Source: Marivita sp.
GTDB taxonomy: Bacteria; Pseudomonadota; Alphaproteobacteria; Rhodobacterales; Rhodobacteraceae
Reading direction: 5' to 3'
Length of the DNA stretch: 53,038 nucleotides
Assembly (NCBI RefSeq): GCF_020055635.1
Contig: NZ_JAIPUT010000029.1
Span: 1-53,038, forward strand
Part shown: piece after piece, positions 1 to 7,991 of the stretch
How positions within the stretch are numbered: position 1 is the first letter of the stretch
How the letters are laid out: each line of letters begins with the position of its first letter
Notes under the pieces: generated by a model
Databases searched by the model: none
Seen by the model: the letters and a program-made list of their open reading frames with translations, nothing else
Told to the model about the DNA's origin: nothing
Position numbers and translations under genes: made by a program

Positions 1-79
1 AGAGGGGCAAATTCGGGGATATTGGGGCGTATTCCAGCGTAGCAGCATCCGCCGCCAACAGTTTGAAGATACACAAAAA

Positions 80-1078
80 ATGCAAATAAATCAACACGCT
101 AGATTATCCACGGCCCCTATGATGGACTGGACCGACCGCCATTGTCGGTATTTCCACCGACAGATCACGCGACAGGCGCTTTTATATACCGAGATGGTCA
201 CCGCGCCTGCGTTGGTGCGGGGGGGGGCGGTGCATCTGTTGCAGTTTCACGCCAACGAGCACCCGGTTGCCTTGCAGCTGGGGGGCTCGGATCCGCGGGA
301 GCTGGCGCAGGCGGCGCGCCTTGGGGCCGAGGCCGGGTATGACGAAATCAATCTCAATGTCGGCTGTCCCTCCGACAGGGTGCAATCGGGTACGTTTGGT
401 GCGGTTCTGATGAAATCGCCGGAGCTGGTGGCCAGGTGCGTGGTGGCGATGAAATCCGAGGTCGATGTTCCGGTGACGGTGAAATGCCGGATCGGCGTGG
501 ACAATCAGGAACCTGAGCAGATCCTTCCGGAGTTCATCAAGCAGGTTCAGGATGCGGGCTGCGACCACCTCGTCATCCATGCGCGCAAGGCCTGGCTTCA
601 GGGGCTATCGCCCAAGGAAAATCGCGACATCCCGCCGCTCGACTATGCGCTTGTCCTGGAGATGGCGCACCGGTTCCCGGATCTGCCGATGTCGATCAAT
701 GGCGGGATCGAGTCGCTTGACCTGGCCGAGGAGTTGATCGCGGGTGGCATGACCGGCGCGATGATCGGACGGGCGGCCTATCACCGCCCCTGGGATCTGC
801 TGTCCGAGGTCGATCGGCGGATCTTCGGGACTGAAACGCCACCTGTGTCACGCGAGGAGGTCATCGACCGGATGCGCCCCTACATCGCCGATCATCTTGA
901 GCAGGGCGGCAAGCTGCACCAGATCACGCGGCACATGCTGGGCCTTTTCGCCGGACAGCCCGGCGCGCGGACCTGGCGGCGGGTGCTGTCGGAAAAGGCA
1001 AACCGGCCCGAATCCGGCGTGGCGCTTCTCGATGAGGCGCTGGAGCGGATGCAGGATCCGGACAGGCTGGCGGGCTGA
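80..1078 (+). CDS. dusA: tRNA-dihydrouridine(20/20a) synthase DusA
   Basis: FMN- and NADPH-dependent reduction of uridine to dihydrouridine in the D-loop of tRNA, a cytosolic reaction. The 332-residue length fits the family. Seen: the N-terminal APMMDWTDRHCR signature (residues 12-23), the NLNVGCPS active-site segment with the catalytic Cys near residue 95, VKCRIGVD, VIHARKAWLQGLSPKENR typical of the DusA branch, and SINGGI plus MIGRAAYHRPW for phosphate and FMN binding. The ATG at 80 has only a weak ribosome binding site in an AT-rich leader, but it gives the usual short N-terminus. It is followed after 4 nt by the dioxygenase-like gene, so the two are probably cotranscribed. Confidence 0.93.
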   Translation: MQINQHARLSTAPMMDWTDRHCRYFHRQITRQALLYTEMVTAPALVRGGAVHLLQFHANEHPVALQLGGSDPRELAQAARLGAEAGYDEINLNVGCPSDRVQSGTFGAVLMKSPELVARCVVAMKSEVDVPVTVKCRIGVDNQEPEQILPEFIKQVQDAGCDHLVIHARKAWLQGLSPKENRDIPPLDYALVLEMAHRFPDLPMSINGGIESLDLAEELIAGGMTGAMIGRAAYHRPWDLLSEVDRRIFGTETPPVSREEVIDRMRPYIADHLEQGGKLHQITRHMLGLFAGQPGARTWRRVLSEKANRPESGVALLDEALERMQDPDRLAG

Positions 1079-1082
1079 TGGC

Positions 1083-1859
1083 ATGATCACCGACTGGCCG
1101 GACTGCGGCTACATCCGGTTCCCCTGGGATTCCGACACGTACCGATGGTCACAGGCGGCGCGGCGCATCGGTGGCGCGGTGGCGCAGGAGCCGGACATGA
1201 TCGACCGTTGGCTGCAATGCGAAGGCACCTGGTTCGTCGGGGTCGATGCGCTTCCGTCGATGCCGGACGGGTCGATATCCGGTGTGCCGCTGGCGGGCCC
1301 CGCTCTGAAACGGATTGGCCCGAGGTCCGATCTGCACCCGGCGCAGCTGTCGATCACCTATCCCGGCTATCCGCGCCCACGCAGGGGCGAGAGCGAGGCT
1401 GCCTTTCGCTACCGGCGGAACCGCGATGCGGCGCATATGGACGGGCTGTTGGCCGAGGGTACGCCGAAACGCCGGTTCCTGCGCGAGCGGCATGACTGGA
1501 TCCTGGGGCTTCCTCTTGCCGAAGCGTCCCCCGGGGCCAGCCCTCTGGTGGTGTGGCAAGGCAGCCACGAAATCCTTCAGCGCGCGATGAGGGGTGCTTT
1601 GGCTGACCGACCCGAGGCCGACTGGGCGCAGATTGATATCACCGATTTCTATCACGCCGCGAGGGCGCAGGTGTTTTCCTCCTGTCGCCGCGTTGCGCTG
1701 TTTTCCCGCCCGGGCGAGGCTGTCCTGCTCAACCCGTTCCTGTTGCATGGGGTGGCCCCGTGGCAGCCGCTGGCGACCGCATCCAGGCAAGGGCGCATGG
1801 TCGCATACCTGCGGCCTGAATCAGGTCAGACAGGGCCTGTCTGGATACGGCAAAAATAA
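1083..1859 (+). CDS. PhyH-like Fe(II)/2-oxoglutarate dioxygenase family protein
   Basis: 258 residues. Seen: an HMDG segment (candidate HxD iron-binding pair) near residue 120, then LLNPFLLHGVAPW with a second His, and an Arg about 20 residues later (GRMVAYLRPE). This is the HxD...H...R spacing of phytanoyl-CoA dioxygenase-like enzymes. Iron would be bound by the two His and the Asp, and 2-oxoglutarate by the Arg. The substrate cannot be read from the sequence. The ATG at 1083 lies 4 nt after dusA, which suggests translational coupling; a longer in-frame extension upstream overlaps dusA and is not needed. Function beyond the fold is unknown. Confidence 0.7.
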   Translation: MITDWPDCGYIRFPWDSDTYRWSQAARRIGGAVAQEPDMIDRWLQCEGTWFVGVDALPSMPDGSISGVPLAGPALKRIGPRSDLHPAQLSITYPGYPRPRRGESEAAFRYRRNRDAAHMDGLLAEGTPKRRFLRERHDWILGLPLAEASPGASPLVVWQGSHEILQRAMRGALADRPEADWAQIDITDFYHAARAQVFSSCRRVALFSRPGEAVLLNPFLLHGVAPWQPLATASRQGRMVAYLRPESGQTGPVWIRQK

Positions 1860-1921
1860 GGCACCGCCACATTCCAACGGGCAATCCGGGACAATGCCGC
1901 GTCGTCAAAAAAGACTGTCGC

Positions 1922-1953
1922 GCATTGTCGAACAATGCCTGTCAAATTGTCGA
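1922..1953. promoter_or_regulatory. Palindrome and paired ATTGTCGA motifs upstream of the RTX gene
   Basis: GCATTGT-CGA-ACAATGC (1922-1938) is a perfect 7-bp inverted repeat. The octamer ATTGTCGA occurs at 1924-1931 and again at 1946-1953, 22 nt apart start to start, about two helical turns. It sits about 70-100 nt before the RTX start codon, so a regulator binding site or a leader hairpin is plausible. No regulator is assigned. Confidence 0.3.
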
Positions 1954-2023
1954 TTTCATTATGAGCGGGTCGGGCGGAAGGGGTAGTTTGAGGGCTATTC
2001 GGTAATCTTGGGATTAACGTGCT

Positions 2024-3133
2024 ATGGAACTTGCAGCTCTTCTGGCTTTGACCCTTCTGGGTGTGGCCGCCAGTGTATTCGCCGACAGCGGCGATGATGA
2101 CGACGGGTCCGACACCGGCGGCGCCGGCGATGACGGAACCGATTCCGGCGATGGAACCGATACCGGCGACGGAACGGATACCGGCGATGGCGGAACCGGC
2201 GGGGCCGATGACGGCATCGTCACGTCGGACGGGGTGACCTTCGGATCGGAATCCGGTGACACCCTGAGCGCCACCGATGGCGCGGACACCGTGGTCGGTG
2301 CCGGTGGCGATGATGCGATTTCCGGCAGCGCCGCGGACAACATCCTCGATGGTCAGGAGGGTGACGACACCGTGCTGGGCGGCGATGGCGGCGACCAGGT
2401 CTTCGGCAGCGCGGGCAATGACCAGCTCAACGGCAATTCCGGCGATGATCTTGTCGCGGGCGGAACCGGCGATGACGAGCTGTTCGGCGGACTGGGCAAC
2501 GACACCATGTTCGGTGACGAAGGCAATGACGTGATCAGCGGCCAGGAGGGCGACGACCAGCTTGTCGGCGGGTTTGGTGACGACACGATGTTCGGCGGAT
2601 CCGGCAATGACACGATCTTCGGCAATGATGGCGACGACAGCATCATGGACGGCGAAGGCGACGATTCCCTTGTTGGTGGCGCCGGGGCCGACACGCTTGA
2701 TGGCGGAGCGGGCAATGACCAGATCTTCGGCATCTGGGACGGCAATGACGACGACGTGATCGAAGCACAGGATCTTCCTGATCCCGACGTGCTTCTGGGC
2801 GGCGACGGCAATGACGACATCCAGATGGGCAGCGGCGACGTCGCCTACGGTGAAGGCGGCAGCGATATCTTCTTTACCGGCACATGGGTCGACGCGGCCA
2901 ATGCGCCGCAGATCGTCGACCTTGAAGAGGACGAAGTGGTGATCGTTTCGGTTCCGGTCGGAACATCTGCCGAGACCGAAATCACGCTTGGAACCGATGC
3001 AGACTCCGGAGACACGCTGGTTCAGGCAAATGGCCAGACCGTCGCAACGGTTGCGGCCGGCGCCGGTACCGTCTCGCTCGAGCAGATCCTCGTGGTGGAA
3101 AGCATCAATATCGCTCAGGCATCGGCTGCTTGA
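2024..3133 (+). CDS. Short RTX (hemolysin-type calcium-binding repeat) protein
   Basis: 369 residues. Seen: a hydrophobic N-terminal segment (residues 1-20) that could be a signal peptide or membrane anchor, an acidic Asp/Gly/Thr linker (about 21-65), then more than a dozen GGxGxDxhx nonapeptide repeats (about 75-245) and a repeat-free C-terminal part ending in ASAA. The repeats are expected to bind calcium and fold as a beta-roll outside the cytoplasm. No protease, lipase or other catalytic domain is present. A classical type I secretion signal is not obvious, and the N-terminal hydrophobic segment argues for another export route. No type I exporter is adjacent. Role unknown; related small RTX proteins are common in roseobacters. 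Confidence 0.8.
   Translation: MELAALLALTLLGVAASVFADSGDDDDGSDTGGAGDDGTDSGDGTDTGDGTDTGDGGTGGADDGIVTSDGVTFGSESGDTLSATDGADTVVGAGGDDAISGSAADNILDGQEGDDTVLGGDGGDQVFGSAGNDQLNGNSGDDLVAGGTGDDELFGGLGNDTMFGDEGNDVISGQEGDDQLVGGFGDDTMFGGSGNDTIFGNDGDDSIMDGEGDDSLVGGAGADTLDGGAGNDQIFGIWDGNDDDVIEAQDLPDPDVLLGGDGNDDIQMGSGDVAYGEGGSDIFFTGTWVDAANAPQIVDLEEDEVVIVSVPVGTSAETEITLGTDADSGDTLVQANGQTVATVAAGAGTVSLEQILVVESINIAQASAA
2135..2188 (+). repeat. Three tandem 18-bp repeats encoding an acidic Gly/Asp/Thr linker
   Basis: Three in-frame copies of GGAACCGATWCCGGCGAY (2135-2152, 2153-2170, 2171-2188) with few substitutions encode the low-complexity linker between the N-terminal hydrophobic segment and the RTX repeats. Copy number may vary between strains by slippage. 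Confidence 0.7.
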
Positions 3134-3152
3134 TCCGACAGGGTGAACACTC

Positions 3153-3192
3153 TGCCCGTGCCCCGAGAAGTGATTTCTCCCGGGTAAGGGCA
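3153..3192 (+). terminator. Imperfect hairpin after the RTX gene
   Basis: Nested stem: outer TGCCC/GGGCA, middle CCC/GGG with a small bulge, inner GAGAA/TTCTC with loop GTGAT. There is no T-run after it, so it may act as an mRNA-end or processing structure rather than a canonical intrinsic terminator. Confidence 0.3.
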
Positions 3193-3239
3193 CATGGTAG
3201 ACAAGGCCGCAGCTCAAGCGGTCCGAAGAGGGAAATGAT

Positions 3240-3686
3240 ATGAGACTTGCCCTGCTGATTTTCGCGGTGATCGCGGCCCCGGCGTTCGCGCTGGATCTGC
3301 CTCCAGATCAGCCGACATACGAAAAGCCGACATTCGACCGCCCGACGACCCCGGATCGGCCGGAAAAACCCGAAGAGTCCGAGGAGTCCCGTGAACGGCG
3401 TGACATCACGCGCGCGCCGAAACCGGCCCCGGTGTCCTGTCCCAAGGTCAAATGTGTGACCGACGAAAACGGCCATCGCCGCGCGATGTTCACCGCGGAT
3501 GTGCAGCCCGATATGTATTACCTCGGCCGGAATTTTTGCGCCCAGGCCCCGAAAGACATCGAGGTGACCGCCTGTTGCCTGGCGAAACCGGATGACACCT
3601 ACCAGATCCTGTACAACGTCAAGGTCAGCAAAAAGGCGCATTGGAAAGCCAAGCAGTTCTGCACCTGTGTGCTCGAACTGGACTGA
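3240..3686 (+). CDS. Secreted Cys-rich protein of unknown function
   Basis: 148 residues with a clear signal peptide (MRLALLIFAVIAAPAFA, cleavage expected near residue 17). The mature protein begins with a Pro/Glu/Arg-rich linker (about 18-62) and continues into a compact domain with seven cysteines, including an adjacent CC pair and a C-terminal CxC. A periplasmic or extracellular disulfide-bonded domain is likely. A GAGGGAAATG-type ribosome binding site precedes the ATG. I do not recognise the family. The gene is monocistronic, with a strong terminator about 30 nt after the stop. Confidence 0.75.
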   Translation: MRLALLIFAVIAAPAFALDLPPDQPTYEKPTFDRPTTPDRPEKPEESEESRERRDITRAPKPAPVSCPKVKCVTDENGHRRAMFTADVQPDMYYLGRNFCAQAPKDIEVTACCLAKPDDTYQILYNVKVSKKAHWKAKQFCTCVLELD

Positions 3687-3717
3687 CGACACATTCCCAA
3701 GAGTAACGAGTGACATG

Positions 3718-3742
3718 CCGGGGCCTTGTGCCCCGGTTTTTT
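3718..3742 (+). terminator. Rho-independent terminator
   Basis: CCGGGGC (3718-3724), loop CTTGT, GCCCCGG (3730-3736), then six T (3737-3742). It ends the transcript of the secreted Cys-rich protein and acts only on the plus strand. Confidence 0.85.
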
Positions 3743-3775
3743 GTCCTGCGGAAAACCCTGCCCGACAGTCCCGCG

Positions 3776-4024
3776 CTAGCGCAGCAGGCGTGCGGCGCGA
3801 CCGCCACGACGTCTGGTCAATTGTCCGGCGCGCGAGGGCAGCTCCGCCATGATCGCGCGGCGCGCCTCCGGCGACATCTTCGACCACGCGCCGATCTCGT
3901 CGATGGTGCGCAGGCAGCCGGTGCACAGACGGCTTTCCGGATGCACGACGCAGACCTTCACACAGGGGCTTTCGATCTCGTTGCGGCTCCAAACGTCGTC
4001 TTTCATGCCTGTCGGCTCCTTCAT
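3776..4024 (-). CDS. DUF1289 domain protein (probable metal-binding Cys4)
   Basis: 82 residues. The core [12 protein letters not shown]...[15 protein letters not shown] contains four cysteines spaced as in DUF1289 proteins (Cx3C then Cx2C), which probably bind a metal or Fe-S centre. A basic Arg-rich tail follows. The ATG at 4024 overlaps the ruvX stop by 4 nt, so it is translated as the last gene of the ccmI-ruvX-DUF1289 unit. No specific biochemical role is established for the family as far as I know. Confidence 0.8.
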   Translation of the reverse strand: MKEPTGMKDDVWSRNEIESPCVKVCVVHPESRLCTGCLRTIDEIGAWSKMSPEARRAIMAELPSRAGQLTRRRGGRAARLLR

Positions 4025-4497
4025 TGCCGGGCCTCGATATGGCGCAAGCGGTCAAGCGCCCCTTGCAGAATATAGCTTGCCGCGACGTGGTCGATCACTT
4101 CCGAGCGACGCTTGCGTGTCGTATCCGCCTCCAGCAGCGCCCTTTCTGCCGCAACCGTGGACAGGCGTTCGTCCCAGAACCCGATGGGCCGGTCCCACAG
4201 GACGGCGAAATTGCGGGCAAAGGCGCGGGTCGACTGGCACCGCGGCCCTTCGGATCCGTCCATGTTGCGCGGCAGGCCGAGCACCAGTCCGGCGATGTCG
4301 CGCTTGGCCAGGATCGCCAAAAGCGCCTCCGCATCCAGCCCGAACTTGCGCCGCGTCACGGTCTCGAGCGGGGTCGCCACGCTGCGCATCCCGTCCGACA
4401 CCGCCACGCCGATCGTCTTGGTGCCAAGGTCCAGCCCGGCAATCGCGCGCATCGGGGGCAGGGCGCCCGCGAACTCGATGATATCGTCATGGATCAA
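4021..4497 (-). CDS. ruvX: YqgF/RuvX-type putative pre-16S rRNA nuclease
   Basis: RNase H-fold nuclease family implicated in 16S rRNA 5' end maturation. Seen: [15 protein letters not shown] at the N-terminus with the catalytic Asp, [22 protein letters not shown] with the conserved Glu, and a C-terminal [12 protein letters not shown] containing the third acidic residue. I chose a TTG start at 4497, which gives an N-terminus resembling relatives (IHDDIIEFA...LPPMRA). It lies 4 nt after the ccmI stop, so translation is probably coupled. An ATG at 4452 would give a 143-residue protein and cannot be excluded. Length with TTG is 158 residues. Confidence 0.85.
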   Translation of the reverse strand: MIHDDIIEFAGALPPMRAIAGLDLGTKTIGVAVSDGMRSVATPLETVTRRKFGLDAEALLAILAKRDIAGLVLGLPRNMDGSEGPRCQSTRAFARNFAVLWDRPIGFWDERLSTVAAERALLEADTTRKRRSEVIDHVAASYILQGALDRLRHIEARQ

Positions 4498-4501
4498 CGG
4501 C

Positions 4502-5740
4502 TTACAACACCAGTCCTGCGGCGCGCGCGCCTTCGCGCACAATCTCGAGCGCGTCCGGATTGTCGGCAAACACCTCCTGGGCGTTGTTCCACACCGCGAT
4601 GGCCTGCGCCTCGTCACCCAGAACACCCAGAGACGAGATCAACCGCGCCCAGTCTTCGGGCGGGCCGCCCTCGGTGGCCAACCGGTCCGACAATTGCGCG
4701 ACCATGCCGCGGATCATCTCCTGCCGCGCCTCCGGGCTCATCTCTTCGGCATTCTCCATGTCTTCGGCGGTCGGGCCGGGCATGCCGGCCCGCTGCGGCA
4801 CCTGGTAATTCGTCACCCCCGCGCGAAAGGCGATTTCCTCGATCTGCGCCAGGATCGGAGGCAGCCAGCTGGCATCGGCCGGGCTTTGCCGCAGCAGGCG
4901 GTCCCACAGGCGGAACGTGACATCGGGTCGGCCCGTCTGCGCCATCATCAGGCCCATGTAATACTGTGCCACGCCGTTCTGCGGATCGCGCGTCAGCGCC
5001 GCTTCCAGTGCCCGTTCGGCCTCGGGCGACACATAGCCGCCAGCCGCCAGCACCATCATGTCGGCCAGATCGGCGTAATCCTTGCCGGTGGCGGCCTCGC
5101 CCTTGATCGACAGGACACGCTGCTGCGCCTCGTAAGCCGCGACGAAATTGCCCAAGGCCGCCTCCGACCGCGCCAGCAGGATATGCCCCTGGAGATCATC
5201 CGGACGCTCGGCCACGGCGCCGCGCAGGCGCTGGACAAGGGCCGCATACTCCTCCTGCATCTCCGCGTCCTCGCTGACGGGAAGCTGCGCTTCGGCGTCC
5301 GCCTGCGAGGGCCGGGTCTCGCGCGCCGCCTCGGCCATTTCCATCCGGGCCGCCAGCCCGAGATCGCCGTAGCCGGGCGCGCCAAGCTGTGAATAGAGCC
5401 AATAACTGCCGCCGATCAGCGTGGCCGCCATCAATGCCGCCATCGCAAGGCCAAGGGTTTTCGGCTGTCCACCCGCTGCTCCGCCGCTCTGCGCCTTGGC
5501 ATCGGCAGACAGGATGCGCCGCGAAATTTCGGTGCGCAGGCGGTCCGCGTCTTCTTCCGAGATCACCCCGCGCTGTACCTCGCGGTCGACTTCGGCCAAT
5601 TGGTCCCGGTAGACCTGAACGTCGAACGCCTCTGCCGGTCCGGTCTGCCGATGGCCGCGCAACAGGGCCACCGCAAGAAGCCCCGCCATGCCGATGGCCA
5701 GAACGATGGTCGCGATCCAGAAAAACGTCATCTTGCGCAA
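4502..5740 (-). CDS. ccmI: Cytochrome c-type biogenesis protein CcmI
   Basis: 412 residues. CcmI is part of the apocytochrome-handling heme-lyase complex of system I cytochrome c maturation. Seen: an N-terminal transmembrane helix (about 5-28), a leucine-zipper-like cytoplasmic loop ([15 protein letters not shown]...EISRRIL), a second transmembrane helix (about 96-116, [21 protein letters not shown]), then a long periplasmic TPR region that binds apocytochromes. A second ATG three codons in is also possible as start. It is divergent from soxB. Several cytochrome c substrates are plausible, including the pentaheme protein at 41 kb. Confidence 0.9.
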   Translation of the reverse strand: MRKMTFFWIATIVLAIGMAGLLAVALLRGHRQTGPAEAFDVQVYRDQLAEVDREVQRGVISEEDADRLRTEISRRILSADAKAQSGGAAGGQPKTLGLAMAALMAATLIGGSYWLYSQLGAPGYGDLGLAARMEMAEAARETRPSQADAEAQLPVSEDAEMQEEYAALVQRLRGAVAERPDDLQGHILLARSEAALGNFVAAYEAQQRVLSIKGEAATGKDYADLADMMVLAAGGYVSPEAERALEAALTRDPQNGVAQYYMGLMMAQTGRPDVTFRLWDRLLRQSPADASWLPPILAQIEEIAFRAGVTNYQVPQRAGMPGPTAEDMENAEEMSPEARQEMIRGMVAQLSDRLATEGGPPEDWARLISSLGVLGDEAQAIAVWNNAQEVFADNPDALEIVREGARAAGLVL

Positions 5741-5912
5741 AATCCACGAGTTGTTTCATAGCCATGTATAACCGCAAGCCGCTTGAAAAAAGGGCAAACC
5801 CCCGTGACAAAGCGCCATGTCGCAAAATCACGGTAAAAGGACGCTGAGCGTATCCTCACCCGGGCCAGTTCAGTCCACATATCCGTCAGATCACCCAAGC
5901 CCCGAGTCGCCC

Positions 5913-7157
5913 ATGAAACGCTATTCCGCCTTTGCCGTTGCCAGAGAAGCCCTGCGCTACCAGACCGGCTGGGAACGCGCCTGGCGCAAGCCCGAGCCGA
6001 AGAAGAAATACGACGTCATCATCGTCGGCGCCGGCGGCCACGGGCTTGCCACGGCCTATTACCTTGGCAAGAATTTCGGCATCACCAACGTGGCGGTGAT
6101 CGAGAAGGGCTGGCTGGGCGGCGGCAACACGGGCCGCAACACCACCATCATCCGCTCGAACTACCTGCAGGACCCGTCCGCCGCGATCTACGAAAAGGCG
6201 CGCAGCCTCTACGAGACCCTGAGCCAGGACCTGAACTACAACATCATGTTCAGCCCCCGCGGCGTGATGATGCTGGCCCAGACCGAACACGAGGTGCGCG
6301 GCTACCAGCGCACCGCGCATGCCAACAACCTGCAGGGCGTCGAGACGAAATTCATCGGCCCGTCCGAGGTCAAGCGCCTCTGCCCGATCATCGAACTCAA
6401 GGGCCCGCGCTACCCCGTCCTGGGCGCGCTCTGGCAATCCCGTGCCGGCACCGCGCGCCATGACGCGGTGGCCTGGGGCTATGCCCGCGCGTGCTCGGAC
6501 ATGGGCATGGACATCATCCAGCAATGCGCAGTCACCGCGATCCGCCAGGAAGGCGGCAAGGTGCAGGGCGTCACGACGACGAAGGGCGAGATCGACTGCG
6601 ACAAGCTGGGCATCGTCGTCGCCGGCCATTCCGGCGTGCTGGCCGAAATGGCGGGCTTCCGTCTGCCCATCGAATCCGTGGCGCTGCAGGCGCTTGTCTC
6701 CGAGCCGATCAAGCCCTGCATGGACGTGGTCGTCATGGCCAACACCGTGCACGGCTACATGAGCCAGTCCGACAAGGGCGAAATGGTCATCGGCGGCGGC
6801 GCGGATGGCTACAACAACTACACCCAGCGCGGCTCCTTCCACCACGTCGAGGAAACCGTCCGCGCGCTGGTCGAAACCTTCCCGATGATCTCGCGCCTCA
6901 AGATGCTGCGCTGGTGGGGCGGCATCGTCGACATGACAGGCGACCGCTCGCCCATCCTGTCGAAGACACCGCTTGACGGCTGCTTCATCAACTGCGGCTG
7001 GGGCACCGGCGGCTTCAAGGCGATCCCCGGCTCCGGCTGGGGCATGGCCGAGCTGATCGCCAAGGGCCACTCGCCGCTCACCGCCGAATTCGGCCTCGAC
7101 CGCTTCCGCGAAGGCCGCTTCATTGACGAATCCGTGGCCGCGGGGGTGGCGCATTGA
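5913..7157 (+). CDS. soxB: Sarcosine oxidase subunit beta
   Basis: Catalytic subunit of heterotetrameric sarcosine oxidase, which oxidatively demethylates sarcosine to glycine with transfer of the one-carbon unit to tetrahydrofolate and release of H2O2. 414 residues, usual length. Seen: the FAD-binding IIVGAGGHGLATAYYLG near residues 36-52, GGGNTGRNTTIIRSNY, and AGTARHDAVAW with His183, which corresponds to the histidine carrying covalent FMN in this family. WGTGGFKAIPGSG lies near the C-terminus. The ATG at 5913 gives the normal start; the upstream in-frame extension is not conserved-looking. First gene of the soxBDAG operon and divergent from ccmI. Confidence 0.95.
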   Translation: MKRYSAFAVAREALRYQTGWERAWRKPEPKKKYDVIIVGAGGHGLATAYYLGKNFGITNVAVIEKGWLGGGNTGRNTTIIRSNYLQDPSAAIYEKARSLYETLSQDLNYNIMFSPRGVMMLAQTEHEVRGYQRTAHANNLQGVETKFIGPSEVKRLCPIIELKGPRYPVLGALWQSRAGTARHDAVAWGYARACSDMGMDIIQQCAVTAIRQEGGKVQGVTTTKGEIDCDKLGIVVAGHSGVLAEMAGFRLPIESVALQALVSEPIKPCMDVVVMANTVHGYMSQSDKGEMVIGGGADGYNNYTQRGSFHHVEETVRALVETFPMISRLKMLRWWGGIVDMTGDRSPILSKTPLDGCFINCGWGTGGFKAIPGSGWGMAELIAKGHSPLTAEFGLDRFREGRFIDESVAAGVAH

Positions 7158-7287
7158 TGACGATCTCGCTGTCTGTCTCCGCCGGGCCTCTGTCTGGTCC
7201 CGGGTGTTTTGCCGCGCCTTGCCCCGACGCCTTGGAACGCATCGCGTCCGCCGCGATTGTTCCAACAGGCAAAACGGAGCAAAGCGC

Positions 7288-7434
7288 ATGTCGAAAATGT
7301 GGGCAATCATCGCATTGGTCGTCGTTCTCGGCCTTCTCGGGTGGAACCTTCTCAGGGACCCCGAACCCGCCGAGCGTTTCGACACGGAACCCGACACGGA
7401 AGCCGTCGACGAGACCGACAGCGAAGACGGCTGA
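7288..7434 (+). CDS. Small membrane protein with acidic tail, between soxB and soxD
   Basis: 48 residues: MSKMWAIIALVVVLGLLGW forms one transmembrane helix, followed by an Asp/Glu/Thr-rich tail ending in ETDSEDG. A good ribosome binding site (GGAG at 7276-7279) lies 8 nt before the ATG. It sits inside the sox operon but has no known role in the soluble oxidase. It may be a lineage-specific microprotein. Function unknown. Confidence 0.55.
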   Translation: MSKMWAIIALVVVLGLLGWNLLRDPEPAERFDTEPDTEAVDETDSEDG

Positions 7435-7593
7435 GCGCGACGGGTCGTCCGACCCGCGCCCGCTCACGTCTGCGCCCCGCGCCGCAACCGCGACGGGCCC
7501 TGTTTCGCGTGGCCCGATCCAGCGCACGCGCCCGACCCCCTGCCGGGCGCGTCTTTCCGCGTGCCCCTCCTTCTCTTCATTGGAGACCCCGAA

Positions 7594-7923
7594 ATGCTCC
7601 TGATCACCTGCCCCTATTGCGGCGTGGAGGCCGAGGAAACCGAACTCCATGCAGGCGGCGAAGCCCACCTGACGCGCTTTGGCCCGGACAGTTCGGACGC
7701 CGAGTTCACGAGCTACCTGTTCCACCGCGAAAACCCGAAAGGCGTACATTTCGAACGCTGGCGGCACGTGAACGGCTGCGGCAAGTGGTTCCATGCGGCG
7801 CGTGCGACCGACACGCTCGAAGTGTTCGGCACCTACAGCGCCCAGACGACCACGCCGCCGAAGGACATCCTCGACACGATCCGCGCCAAACGCCCCGGAT
7901 TCAGATGGAGGGATTTGACATGA
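7594..7923 (+). CDS. soxD: Sarcosine oxidase subunit delta
   Basis: 109 residues. The small delta subunit holds a structural zinc. Seen: CPYCG at residues 6-10, a His-rich loop (LHAGGEAHLTRFGP), and HVNGCGKWFHAARAT, giving Cys and His ligands as in the family. The ATG at 7594 has GGAG at 7582-7585. Its stop overlaps the start of a 22-codon ORF that fills the gap to soxA. Confidence 0.93.
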   Translation: MLLITCPYCGVEAEETELHAGGEAHLTRFGPDSSDAEFTSYLFHRENPKGVHFERWRHVNGCGKWFHAARATDTLEVFGTYSAQTTTPPKDILDTIRAKRPGFRWRDLT

Positions 7924-7988
7924 CCCTTCATCTTGCCAAGAAAACTCCCGCCGGAGGCTCCCACACCTCCGCCAGCGCCAAGGTCTGA
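7920..7988 (+). CDS. Possible 22-residue microprotein or coupling ORF between soxD and soxA
   Basis: The ATG overlaps the soxD stop (ATGA) and the ORF ends 3 nt before the soxA ATG. It encodes MTLHLAKKTPAGGSHTSASA plus two residues. It may be a real peptide or a device to keep ribosomes moving from soxD to soxA, and the soxA ribosome binding site (AAGG at 7979-7982) lies within it. No homolog is recognised; chance cannot be excluded for so short an ORF. Confidence 0.3.
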   Translation: MTLHLAKKTPAGGSHTSASAKV

Positions 7989-7991
7989 CTT

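Noticed and set aside
2277-2760. Regular repeats that could be mistaken for a CRISPR array
   Set aside because: They are coding 27-bp RTX nonapeptide repeats without unique spacers.
1826-3217. A 463-codon open frame antisense to the RTX gene
   Set aside because: Its repeats are the reverse complement of the RTX repeats, which lack stop codons by composition. It has no start context and no family.
4112-5392. A 426-codon plus-strand frame antisense to ruvX and ccmI
   Set aside because: Composition-driven shadow, Arg/His rich, while both minus-strand genes have strong family motifs.
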